Below, piece by piece: positions 26,990 to 34,513 of a stretch of 64,000 nucleotides of DNA; position 1 is the first letter of the stretch; each line of letters opens with the position of its first letter. The translations under genes and the position numbers were made by a program. Below the pieces are notes generated by a model, which did not search any database, was not told the DNA's origin, and was given only the letters and a program-made list of their open reading frames with translations. This DNA comes from Kangiella aquimarina DSM 16071. Lineage in GTDB: Bacteria; Pseudomonadota; Gammaproteobacteria; Enterobacterales; Kangiellaceae. Location: the NCBI RefSeq assembly GCF_000374105.1, contig NZ_KB893650.1, positions 862,862 through 926,861 on the forward strand, in the 5' to 3' direction.

Positions 26990-27017
26990 GTACGGGCAAT
27001 TGATGAACTGCCCGTAC
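26990..27017. repeat. REP-like palindrome, GTACGGGCA family
   Basis: GTACGGGCA (26990-26998) and TGCCCGTAC (27009-27017) form a 9-bp stem, extendable with one mismatch. It lies 21 bp after the dam stop, between convergent genes. The palindrome at 46935-46954 resembles it in layout. Confidence 0.65.
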
Positions 27018-27044
27018 GAACTATAGAGAGCTGATTAAACTAAT

Positions 27045-27329
27045 CTACTGCCCAGCGCTTTCCAGTGCTGAGTTAACGAAATAAAGAATAGTGAATATAA
27101 AAATAATCACGAAGACTATACCGCCAATAATGAAGTTTAAGGCGCTGCCTTTTTCGAAGTCTTTCTGGCGTTGTTCTTCGGATTGAACACCAAACATGGC
27201 GCCAACTACACTTTTCACAGTGGACCAGAAGCCTGTACCTTTATGGTCTGACTGTTGATCGTTGTCGTTTGTGTTGTTTTGGGTATTACTGGAAAGATTT
27301 TTTTGCGTAGGAGTGTGTTGCTCGCTCAT
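27045..27329 (-). CDS. DUF2970 domain membrane protein
   Basis: 94 residues. The first ~35 are polar and Asn/Gln-rich, followed by the DUF2970 core: FWSTVKSVVGAMFGVQSEEQ with KDFEKGSALNFIIGG and one transmembrane helix (~68-90). The family is widespread in proteobacteria and of unknown function. Its start overlaps by 4 bp (ATGA-type) the stop of the upstream exported protein gene, so the two are translationally coupled. Confidence 0.85.
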   Translation of the reverse strand: MSEQHTPTQKNLSSNTQNNTNDNDQQSDHKGTGFWSTVKSVVGAMFGVQSEEQRQKDFEKGSALNFIIGGIVFVIIFIFTILYFVNSALESAGQ

Positions 27330-27640
27330 TCATCACCGCCAAACAGTTCGAGAATATCGATAAAATGCAGACTTGGCATTGTATGAGATTCTGTTAGCCA
27401 TGAAAACCAGCTAACTGACTGTTCGGATTTTTTTTCGTCTTTTTTAGTGTTTTGCTGAGGAGCTGGCTGAACCAATTCAGGTTCCAGCTGAGTTAGCACG
27501 TGAAGCTGGGTGTCATCGGTTGGAGAGTATTGTACATTGGAGCACATTTGAGCATTGGCAAAAGCCTGACCTGACAGGAATGAGCCGGCCACAAAAACTG
27601 AAACAGTCATGTACTTTTTTACAGCTTTAGTCATTTTCAT
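27326..27640 (-). CDS. Small exported protein, function unknown
   Basis: About 104 residues. Three in-frame ATGs (27643, 27640, 27634) follow a GAGGAG site; 27640 gives the best spacing. A signal peptide (~1-29, cleavage near AFA-NAQ) is followed by a polar proline/lysine/glutamate-rich mature part with two tryptophans and an acidic C-terminus. No family recognised. Coupled by a 4-bp overlap to the DUF2970 gene. Confidence 0.65.
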   Translation of the reverse strand: MKMTKAVKKYMTVSVFVAGSFLSGQAFANAQMCSNVQYSPTDDTQLHVLTQLEPELVQPAPQQNTKKDEKKSEQSVSWFSWLTESHTMPSLHFIDILELFGGDE

Positions 27641-27747
27641 CATTGCTCCTCATACTTTCCATCTGGGTCGAACACGCTTTCCATAGGCCTAGTTTACCCA
27701 TTTGGGCGAACTTATCCGCCTAATATACGTGAACATTTGGTTACAAT

Positions 27748-29127
27748 TCAAGAAGATGATACGTGTTTTGTGTCAATTTTATGTAAATGTTGCTGCTTTT
27801 CTTCGAGAGAATCAATTAATTCAAATACTTGAGCCACATTTAGGCGCGGATCGACCAGGCTGGTATAGGCTTTATCCAGTTCCTGCTCTGTGACTCCATA
27901 GGTGCCACCAACGCATTCCATGACTGCTTCAGCGGTCATTTCCAGATGCACGCCACCAAGATGGCTGCTATGCGCAGCATGAATTTCAAAAGCTTGTTGC
28001 AGTTCACTCTGGATATGCTGGAAATCACGTGTTTTGATGCCCTGTGAACTTACCCGAGTATTGCCATGCATCGGGTCGCAGCTCCAGAGTACCTTGAGTC
28101 CAGCTGCCTGCACGGCCTTGATCATTTCCGGTAAGACTTGAGCGATATGCTGATGACCAAATCGTTGAATCAGGGTTAAGCGCCCAGCTTCATTATTGGG
28201 ATTCAGCACCTGACATAACTGAACCAGGGTTTGTGGCGACAGATCTTTACCAACTTTAATGGCTATTGGATTGGCAATACCGCGAAGATATTCGATATGG
28301 GCGCTGTCTTGAATGGTGGTGCGCATACCAACCCAGGGATAGTGAGTCGATAAGTTATACCATTTTCCATTATTGGCTTTGCGGGTCAGCGCTTCTTCAT
28401 AATGCAGATGCAGTGCTTCATGACTGGTGAAGAACTCAAGCCAGTGACGGCTATTATGCTGCGGACCATTGGCCTGATGGAACAAACGCATGGCTTCTCG
28501 GAACTGATCAAGGCTCTTGTGCAATTTGGCGTTAGTTTTTAGTGACAACAGGTTTTGTGATTCCTGCTCCAGTTGGAACAGATCACTGATATCGCCTTCA
28601 AGCAGAGAGCGGATGTAATTGATTGTCAACGAAGCATAACTATAGCCCTGAAGCATACGGGCTGGATCCGGCATTCGTGCGGATTCGCTGAAATGAATAT
28701 GATTGACCAGGTCGCCGCGATAGCTGGGAAGAGTGGTTTGATCCTGAGTTTCCGTCAGTTCGGAACGGGGTTTAGCATATTGACCTGCGATGCGACCGAT
28801 ACGAACCACCGGCTTTTGAGTTTGCTGGCTTACCAGCAGGCTTAAACTCATGAGCAGACGAACTTTTTGTGAAATGGCGTCGGCATTACAATCAGAAAAG
28901 GACTCAGCGCAGTCACCACCTTGCAGGATGAAGGCTCTACCTTCCTGAGCATCGGCAATATGACTTTTTAAGCTGTCCACTTCGCTCGCAGAAACCAAAG
29001 GCGGTAATTGACGCAACTTATCAATAACCTGCGCCAAGGCTTCGCTATCACCATATTTGATTTGCTGACTGACTGGTTTTAGCTTCCAGCTGTCTGGAGC
29101 CCATTGGTCAGCGTGACTGTTACTCAT
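27748..29127 (-). CDS. Class II 3-deoxy-7-phosphoheptulonate (DAHP) synthase
   Basis: 459 residues from the ATG at 29127; an in-frame TTG eight codons earlier is less likely. Class II (plant/AroF-II type) hallmarks: WAPDSWK at the start, FILQGGDCAESF (~74-85), RIGRIAGQYAKPRS (~122-135), WSCDPMHGNT and GGVHLEMT towards the end. It condenses PEP and erythrose 4-phosphate as the first step of aromatic amino-acid synthesis. It is unrelated in sequence to the E. coli AroF/G/H type. Monocistronic; no leader peptide was recognised. Confidence 0.95.
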   Translation of the reverse strand: MSNSHADQWAPDSWKLKPVSQQIKYGDSEALAQVIDKLRQLPPLVSASEVDSLKSHIADAQEGRAFILQGGDCAESFSDCNADAISQKVRLLMSLSLLVSQQTQKPVVRIGRIAGQYAKPRSELTETQDQTTLPSYRGDLVNHIHFSESARMPDPARMLQGYSYASLTINYIRSLLEGDISDLFQLEQESQNLLSLKTNAKLHKSLDQFREAMRLFHQANGPQHNSRHWLEFFTSHEALHLHYEEALTRKANNGKWYNLSTHYPWVGMRTTIQDSAHIEYLRGIANPIAIKVGKDLSPQTLVQLCQVLNPNNEAGRLTLIQRFGHQHIAQVLPEMIKAVQAAGLKVLWSCDPMHGNTRVSSQGIKTRDFQHIQSELQQAFEIHAAHSSHLGGVHLEMTAEAVMECVGGTYGVTEQELDKAYTSLVDPRLNVAQVFELIDSLEEKQQHLHKIDTKHVSSS

Positions 29128-29549
29128 GATAAATTCAGATATCTGCTTCAATAAAGCTATTCTATCTCATAAGATAGGCGCTGGCGAATAGAAGCGTGTT
29201 TCGGGTGACAATCTGAAAATAGCAATGATATACGACATTGTTTATCGCAAAGATAAGTGAATATGCTGAGTCAGAAAGTTAAACCAATAAAACAGCAACA
29301 ACGGTAGAAAAGTTGAGATGACGCTAATCGAGGCAAAACCGGACGAAATAGCGGAGCTGATGTAGCATCATCAGTGAGCATATTGAGGACGGGTGCAACC
29401 GGCAAATCAATAAGAAAACGGACTGAGCAATTGTCTGACAAGGCAGAATGGGCGTGTTTGAGGAAGTTTATAAATAATAAATGACCGAAAGCTAAGCACA
29501 TTCTAACAAAGTCAGACAGACGATCAGACCGTTTGAAAGTAAGGTAATT
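29128..29549. other. Intergenic region without a recognised gene
   Basis: These ~420 bp lie between the divergent DAHP synthase and radA genes. A minus-strand frame (29271-29657) starts inside radA, has no ribosome site and an unconvincing composition. Plus-strand frames are very short. A small hairpin CTATCT-CATA-AGATAG is at 29162-29177. No RNA gene or riboswitch was recognised; both promoters should lie here. Confidence 0.5.
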
Positions 29550-30917
29550 ATGGGAAAAGTAAAAACAATTTATGTTTGCCAAGAATGCGGCAGCGAAACC
29601 CCACAATGGGCGGGGCAGTGTGGTGCCTGTAAAGCATGGAACTCGATGGTTGAGCAAGTGGATGCTAAAAAAGTCAGTAGCACTGCTAAGAGCTCACGCT
29701 TTACAGGTTACGCAGGACAGGATTCTAAAGTGGTCAAAATGGACAAGGTGGATCTGTCTGAGCTACCGCGCATGTCATCAGGATTGTCTGAACTGGATCG
29801 AGTATTAGGCGGTGGTTTAGTGCCGGGCTCAGTCGTTTTAATGGGCGGTGATCCGGGGATCGGTAAATCAACTATCCTGTTACAGAGTCTGTGCAAAATC
29901 AGCGAAACTGATTCGGTTTTATACGTGACTGGTGAGGAATCATTACAGCAGGTAACCATGCGTGCTCAGCGGTTAGGCCTGGCTACTGGTGATTTTTCTT
30001 TGCTAACTGAAACGCAGGTCGAGCAAATTACCACGCAAGCTTTGATGCAAAAGCCGAAAGTCATGGTGGTTGATTCCATTCAGACTATCTACACAGAAAT
30101 GTTGCAGTCTGCACCAGGTGGTGTGGCTCAGGTGCGTGAAAGTGCCGCTCAGTTGGTGCGATTTGCGAAACAGACTGGCATTACGTTATTAGTTGTTGGT
30201 CATGTCACTAAAGATGGTGCTTTGGCAGGACCGCGGGTGCTAGAGCATATGGTAGATGCAGTTCTGTATTTTGAGGGCGAACGTGATGGTCGACTTCGGC
30301 TGTTGCGCGCAGTGAAAAATCGTTTTGGCGCAGTCAATGAGCTGGGGGTCTTTGCCATGACCGACGAAGGCTTGAAGCAGGTCAAAAATCCCTCTGCAAT
30401 ATTTCTCTCCAAATATCAGGACCCGGTAGCGGGCAGTGCGGTGATGGCAACCTGGGAAGGCACGCGCCCTATGCTGGTGGAGATTCAGGCGCTGGTGGAT
30501 ACCTCACACGCTCCTCAACCGCGCCGTATCGCAGTCGGTCTCGATCATCAGCGAATTGCTATGTTACTGGCGGTGCTTAATCGTCACGCCGGAATTGCAA
30601 CTTATGATCAGGATGTGTTTGCCAATGTGGTGGGTGGTGTCAGAGTCATGGAGACTAGCTCCGATTTGGCGTTAGTGGCCTCGATCATTTCGAGCCTACG
30701 AAACCGCCCACTGGAAGAACATACCGTCATCTTTGGTGAGATTGGATTAGCGGGTGAAATTCGTCCGGTGCCCAATGGTCAGGAGCGCCTGAAGGAAGCA
30801 GCCAAACATGGCTTCAAACGAGCAATCGTTCCTGAGGGCAATAAGCCTCAGAAGCCATTCGATGGCATGGAGGTTATTGGTGTTAGTCGAATGGCTCAGT
30901 TTATTCAACTTATTTAG
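29550..30917 (+). CDS. radA: DNA repair protein RadA
   Basis: 455 residues. N-terminal C4 zinc finger (CQECG...CGAC, ~residues 8-28), RecA-like ATPase core with Walker A GGDPGIGKST (~95-104), the RadA-specific KNRFG motif (~255-259) and a C-terminal Lon-protease-like domain lacking catalytic activity in the family. RadA drives branch migration of recombination intermediates. GTAAGG precedes the ATG. Confidence 0.97.
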   Translation: MGKVKTIYVCQECGSETPQWAGQCGACKAWNSMVEQVDAKKVSSTAKSSRFTGYAGQDSKVVKMDKVDLSELPRMSSGLSELDRVLGGGLVPGSVVLMGGDPGIGKSTILLQSLCKISETDSVLYVTGEESLQQVTMRAQRLGLATGDFSLLTETQVEQITTQALMQKPKVMVVDSIQTIYTEMLQSAPGGVAQVRESAAQLVRFAKQTGITLLVVGHVTKDGALAGPRVLEHMVDAVLYFEGERDGRLRLLRAVKNRFGAVNELGVFAMTDEGLKQVKNPSAIFLSKYQDPVAGSAVMATWEGTRPMLVEIQALVDTSHAPQPRRIAVGLDHQRIAMLLAVLNRHAGIATYDQDVFANVVGGVRVMETSSDLALVASIISSLRNRPLEEHTVIFGEIGLAGEIRPVPNGQERLKEAAKHGFKRAIVPEGNKPQKPFDGMEVIGVSRMAQFIQLI

Positions 30918-30979
30918 GTAAGCCTTCAAAATATTTTGATTGAGTGACCATCGCACTATCAAAGCGAGTCACTCAATGG

Positions 30980-31561
30980 CTACTCGCCGAAATCTTCAGC
31001 TAACTTAAGCCAGAACATTCCTCGCAGCTCACCTTCTTTAAAACCTGTGGCCTGGTCTTTCGGGTATTTTTCATTGATGGCCGCTTGCACTTCAGGAGCA
31101 ATGTTTTGCCCATGACAGGCAAGACATACAGCCTGAGTATAGATAGGCTCAACGTAAAGCCACTCCCCACTGGGAAGTTGAGTAATGTTGCCACCCGGTT
31201 TGTTTCCTTTACTCTCCTGTTCAAGATAATAACCAAGAGGGCCGCGCAACAATTCGCTGGGTTCATTAGCTGGGTTACGTACTTTATGGCTAGTACGTCC
31301 CACCTCGACACCTGCAGGAACCTTTGCGGTAATTTCTGGCGCCTCAAGATTGCAATAGTTAATCGCTTCAACGACGCCTTGCTGCATACCTGTCATCAGG
31401 GTATCTTTAAATTGCATTTTAATGGGTTTAAGCGTTGCCTCGGCTAGCTGCGCTTTTTCTTCCCACAGCTTGTCTCGCGCTGCTTGGTACTCTTGCCATG
31501 CGTAATAGCCTGCACCAGCGGCTACCAACAACACAGCGAGAATGATTAATACTTTTTTCAT
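30980..31561 (-). CDS. DUF3365 (Tll0287-like) heme-binding protein
   Basis: 193 residues. N-terminal membrane anchor or signal (~4-24), a helical linker, then a PAS-like DUF3365 domain with the c-type heme motif CLACH (~residues 146-150). The family resembles the Tll0287 redox/heme sensor domain, often found attached to histidine kinases; here it stands alone. A role in periplasmic redox sensing or electron transfer is inferred. A hairpin (ATTGAGTGAC 30940-30949 with GTCACTCAAT 30968-30977) sits just after the stop. Divergent from the next gene. Confidence 0.85.
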   Translation of the reverse strand: MKKVLIILAVLLVAAGAGYYAWQEYQAARDKLWEEKAQLAEATLKPIKMQFKDTLMTGMQQGVVEAINYCNLEAPEITAKVPAGVEVGRTSHKVRNPANEPSELLRGPLGYYLEQESKGNKPGGNITQLPSGEWLYVEPIYTQAVCLACHGQNIAPEVQAAINEKYPKDQATGFKEGELRGMFWLKLAEDFGE

Positions 31562-31648
31562 GGTGTTTCCTTTACCGTTTCTGATAACGCTTTATACTAC
31601 CCTTTCATGCTTTGATGTAAAGAAACAATCGACTTAGTTTAAAAGCTC

Positions 31649-32272
31649 ATGACCTCTGACAACCTTCGTACCTTTAAGCCAGAAAAGTTATTCGCACCAC
31701 GCGACTTCTCTCAGCTGACCATACGGCAGCCACAATATTTAGAAATTGGTGCTGGGCGAGGTAAGCATGCGCTGATGTTTGCTCAAGATAATCCTGATAA
31801 GCATTTGATTGCGATTGAGCGAACTCGAAACAAGTTTAATGACTTTGCCGAAAAAGCCGAGCAGCTGTCTTTGGGCAACTTAATGGCTGTTCATGCTGAT
31901 GCCATTCCCTGGGTAGTTCATGCGTTAGAACCAAAGAGTCTTGCTGGTGTGTTTTTACTGTATCCCAATCCGGAACCCAAGAATCCCAGTCAGCGCTGGT
32001 TGAACATGCCATTTTTTGAGTTTCTACTTTCAAGAATGCAGGACAATGCCAAACTAGTACTAGCTACCAACATCGAGTCATATATTGAAGAGGCTGAACA
32101 GTTGGCAAGAGAACAGTGGCAATTGGGTCCTAATGTATTTGAAGTCGATAAAAGCTCTCAGCGCACACATTTTGAAGTGAAATATTTGGCAAGAGGTGAG
32201 ACCTGTTGGCAGATGGATATCATCAAACCTGAAGGTTATCAGACACGATTTGATGAATGGATTAAAGAATAA
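31649..32272 (+). CDS. TrmB-like SAM-dependent methyltransferase
   Basis: 207 residues. Class I methyltransferase with motif I YLEIGAGRGKHAL (~31-43) and ERTRNKF, as in tRNA (guanine-N7) methyltransferases. The canonical TrmB segment after strand 4 (FPDPWxKxRHxKRR) is replaced by LYPNPEPKNPSQRW. The C-terminal TxxE-like FEVKYLARGE is retained. It is therefore in the TrmB superfamily but divergent at the guanine-binding/catalytic loop. It could be a paralogue with another tRNA or small-molecule target rather than the housekeeping TrmB. Ends 2 bp from the convergent PilZ gene. Confidence 0.8.
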   Translation: MTSDNLRTFKPEKLFAPRDFSQLTIRQPQYLEIGAGRGKHALMFAQDNPDKHLIAIERTRNKFNDFAEKAEQLSLGNLMAVHADAIPWVVHALEPKSLAGVFLLYPNPEPKNPSQRWLNMPFFEFLLSRMQDNAKLVLATNIESYIEEAEQLAREQWQLGPNVFEVDKSSQRTHFEVKYLARGETCWQMDIIKPEGYQTRFDEWIKE

Positions 32273-32274
32273 TT

Positions 32275-32667
32275 TTAGCTATTAGTCTCGCTGTCTTTTT
32301 CTTCAACTTTGATTTCCCAGAGCGCTTTTGACTCTCTATGAATGTCATCTGGATCGTCATTGTGCATACTGATGATAGTTCTAAGCTGCAGCATACTATC
32401 AATATCAATCTCTAAAGTTTTGAGACCATATTGCTGATCCTGATGATGAACAATTTCAGCTTTCTGATGTATGGCCGGAGAAAATTCGTCAATGATGATT
32501 TGGATGTCGACAGGTTGCGTAACGTCCAGTTTTGATTTTGAGTCTATTAATACACCGTTCAAAGAGAGTTCGATGACAGAGCCCACTGATTTGTGCTCTC
32601 CCTGCTCAATTAACACTTTGGCATTGTATTCAATGCGCGAAAAGTTGCGTCGATCCTGTTCTGACAC
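32275..32667 (-). CDS. PilZ-domain protein
   Basis: About 130 residues. The start is GTG at 32667 (AGGA 8 bases upstream) or TTG at 32670. The PilZ N-terminal arginine motif RRNFSR (RxxxR) is present; the second c-di-GMP motif reads ELSLNG instead of D/NxSxxG. A beta-rich core follows (~20-100), with a ~30-residue acidic tail. PilZ proteins bind cyclic di-GMP and affect motility or polysaccharide output. The Asp-to-Glu change may weaken binding. The gene stands alone. Confidence 0.85.
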   Translation of the reverse strand: MSEQDRRNFSRIEYNAKVLIEQGEHKSVGSVIELSLNGVLIDSKSKLDVTQPVDIQIIIDEFSPAIHQKAEIVHHQDQQYGLKTLEIDIDSMLQLRTIISMHNDDPDDIHRESKALWEIKVEEKDSETNS

Positions 32668-32768
32668 CAATTTTATCCTGAATCATTACGTTATGATATT
32701 TCTAAAGTAGCAGATGGCTTTTGGCTTGTCTAAGGGAATTTTAGAAGGCCACGCTGTTGAGTCTTAGT

Positions 32769-32801
32769 GTTGGGTTACGAGGCCGAAGCCCCTAACCCAA
32801 C
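32769..32801. repeat. REP-like palindrome, GTTGGGTTA family (second copy)
   Basis: GTTGGGTTA (32769-32777) and TAACCCAAC (32793-32801) with a GC-rich loop. It is the inverse-orientation relative of the copy at 6036-6067. It lies 19 bp downstream of the ettA stop. Confidence 0.75.
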
Positions 32802-32819
32802 CTATAGATACGAGGATAC

Positions 32820-34487
32820 TTATTTAGAGATTTTACGATACTTTATTCGGTGCGGTTGATCGGCTTCAGTCCCAAGGCGGCGTTTGCGATCTGCTTCATA
32901 TTCCTGGTAGTTACCTTCAAACCAGACTGTTTCACTGTCACCTTCAAAGGCAAGAATATGGGTAGCCACACGGTCTAGGAACCAGCGGTCGTGCGAGATG
33001 ACCACTGCACAACCCGGGAAGGCCAGTAATGCATCTTCCAGTGCACGCAAGGTTTCTACGTCGAGGTCGTTGGTTGGCTCATCCAGTAACAGAACGTTGC
33101 CGCCACTTTTTAGCAGTTTTGCCAAGTGAACACGGTTACGCTCACCCCCTGATAACTGGCCGATACGTTTCTGCTGATCGGTGCCTTTAAAGTTAAATCG
33201 TCCGACATAAGCACGCGATGGGGTGGTGTAGTTGCCGACGGTAATCAAATCCAGACCATCGGAAATTTCTTCCCAAACCGTTTTACTGTCATCCAGTGAG
33301 TCACGGCTCTGATCAACGTAAGATAATTCAACCGTTTCACCAACTACCAATTCACCGGAATCAGGCTGTTCCTGGCCAGTGATCAATTTGAACATGGTGG
33401 ATTTACCAGCACCGTTTGGACCGATTACACCAACAATACCACCTTGCGGTAAGTTGAAGTTGAGATCGTTATAAAGCAACTTGTCGCCAAATGCTTTGGT
33501 CAGGCCTTTAGCTGTAATGACCTGAGTGCCGAGGCGTGGGCCTGGTGGAATATACAATTCTTTGGTTTCATTGCGCTGTTGATATTCTTTACTGGACAGT
33601 TCCTCAAATCGCGCCATACGCGCTTTAGATTTTGCCTGACGACCTTTAGCGTTAGAGCGAACCCATTCCAATTCTTCTTTCATGGTTTTCTGGCGAGCTT
33701 GTTCCTGCTTTTCTTCAATTTCCAGACGAGCAGCTTTCTGCTCCAGCCATGAAGAGTAATTGCCTTCCCATGGAATACCGTAACCGCGGTCAAGCTCAAG
33801 AATCCAGCCCGCTGCATTGTCGAGGAAGTAGCGGTCGTGGGTAATGGCCACTACTGTGCCTTTATAATCAACCAGGAAGCGTTCGAGCCATGCCACTGAT
33901 TCGGCATCCAGGTGGTTAGTTGGCTCATCCAGTAACAACATATCCGGATGTTCAAGCAATAAGCGGCAGATGGCGACACGACGACGCTCACCACCAGACA
34001 GGTTTTTTACTTCCGCATCCCATGGCGGTAGGCGTAGAGCCTCTGCGGCACGCTCAAGAGCATTTTCAAGATTGTGACCATCGGCGGCCTGAATAATGGC
34101 TTCCAATTCGCCCTGGCGCTTGGCTAAGGCATCAAAGTCAGCATCAGCATCGGCGTAGGCTGCATAAACCTGATCAAGTTCGTTTAAAGCATCCTTGACA
34201 TGAGTAACCGCTTCTTCAACCGTCTCACGGACTGTTTTGCTGTCATCAAGTTGCGGTTCCTGCGGCAGGTAACCAATTTTGATACCAGGCTGAGGACGCG
34301 CTTCACCTTCGATATCGGTGTCGACACCAGCCATGATTCGTAATAAAGTCGATTTACCCGCACCATTAAGACCTAAAACACCAATTTTGGCGCCAGGGAA
34401 GAATGATAGGGAAATATCTTTTAGAATAGTTTTATTCGGTGGGACAATTTTGCCCACGCGATTCATCGTATAAATATATTGAGCCAT
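32820..34487 (-). CDS. ettA: Energy-dependent translational throttle protein EttA
   Basis: 555 residues from the ATG at 34487, identical in length to E. coli EttA; a TTG three codons earlier is unlikely. Two ABC-F domains are present: Walker A GLNGAGKST (~40) and GPNGAGKST (~355), signatures LSGGERRRVA and LSGGERNRVH, and Walker B LLLDEPTNHLD and LLLDEPTNDLD. The arm and linker regions between them are charged. EttA binds the ribosomal E site and gates the first elongation step according to ATP/ADP. Starts 26 bp from the divergent lipoprotein gene, so their promoters overlap. Confidence 0.97.
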   Translation of the reverse strand: MAQYIYTMNRVGKIVPPNKTILKDISLSFFPGAKIGVLGLNGAGKSTLLRIMAGVDTDIEGEARPQPGIKIGYLPQEPQLDDSKTVRETVEEAVTHVKDALNELDQVYAAYADADADFDALAKRQGELEAIIQAADGHNLENALERAAEALRLPPWDAEVKNLSGGERRRVAICRLLLEHPDMLLLDEPTNHLDAESVAWLERFLVDYKGTVVAITHDRYFLDNAAGWILELDRGYGIPWEGNYSSWLEQKAARLEIEEKQEQARQKTMKEELEWVRSNAKGRQAKSKARMARFEELSSKEYQQRNETKELYIPPGPRLGTQVITAKGLTKAFGDKLLYNDLNFNLPQGGIVGVIGPNGAGKSTMFKLITGQEQPDSGELVVGETVELSYVDQSRDSLDDSKTVWEEISDGLDLITVGNYTTPSRAYVGRFNFKGTDQQKRIGQLSGGERNRVHLAKLLKSGGNVLLLDEPTNDLDVETLRALEDALLAFPGCAVVISHDRWFLDRVATHILAFEGDSETVWFEGNYQEYEADRKRRLGTEADQPHRIKYRKISK

Positions 34488-34513
34488 TAAATACAACAGG
34501 GTTGATCAAAGTT

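Noticed and set aside
29271-29657. Minus-strand open frame of 128 codons between DAHP synthase and radA
   Set aside because: It starts inside radA, has no ribosome site, and shows no recognisable domain or signal sequence; most likely a chance frame.
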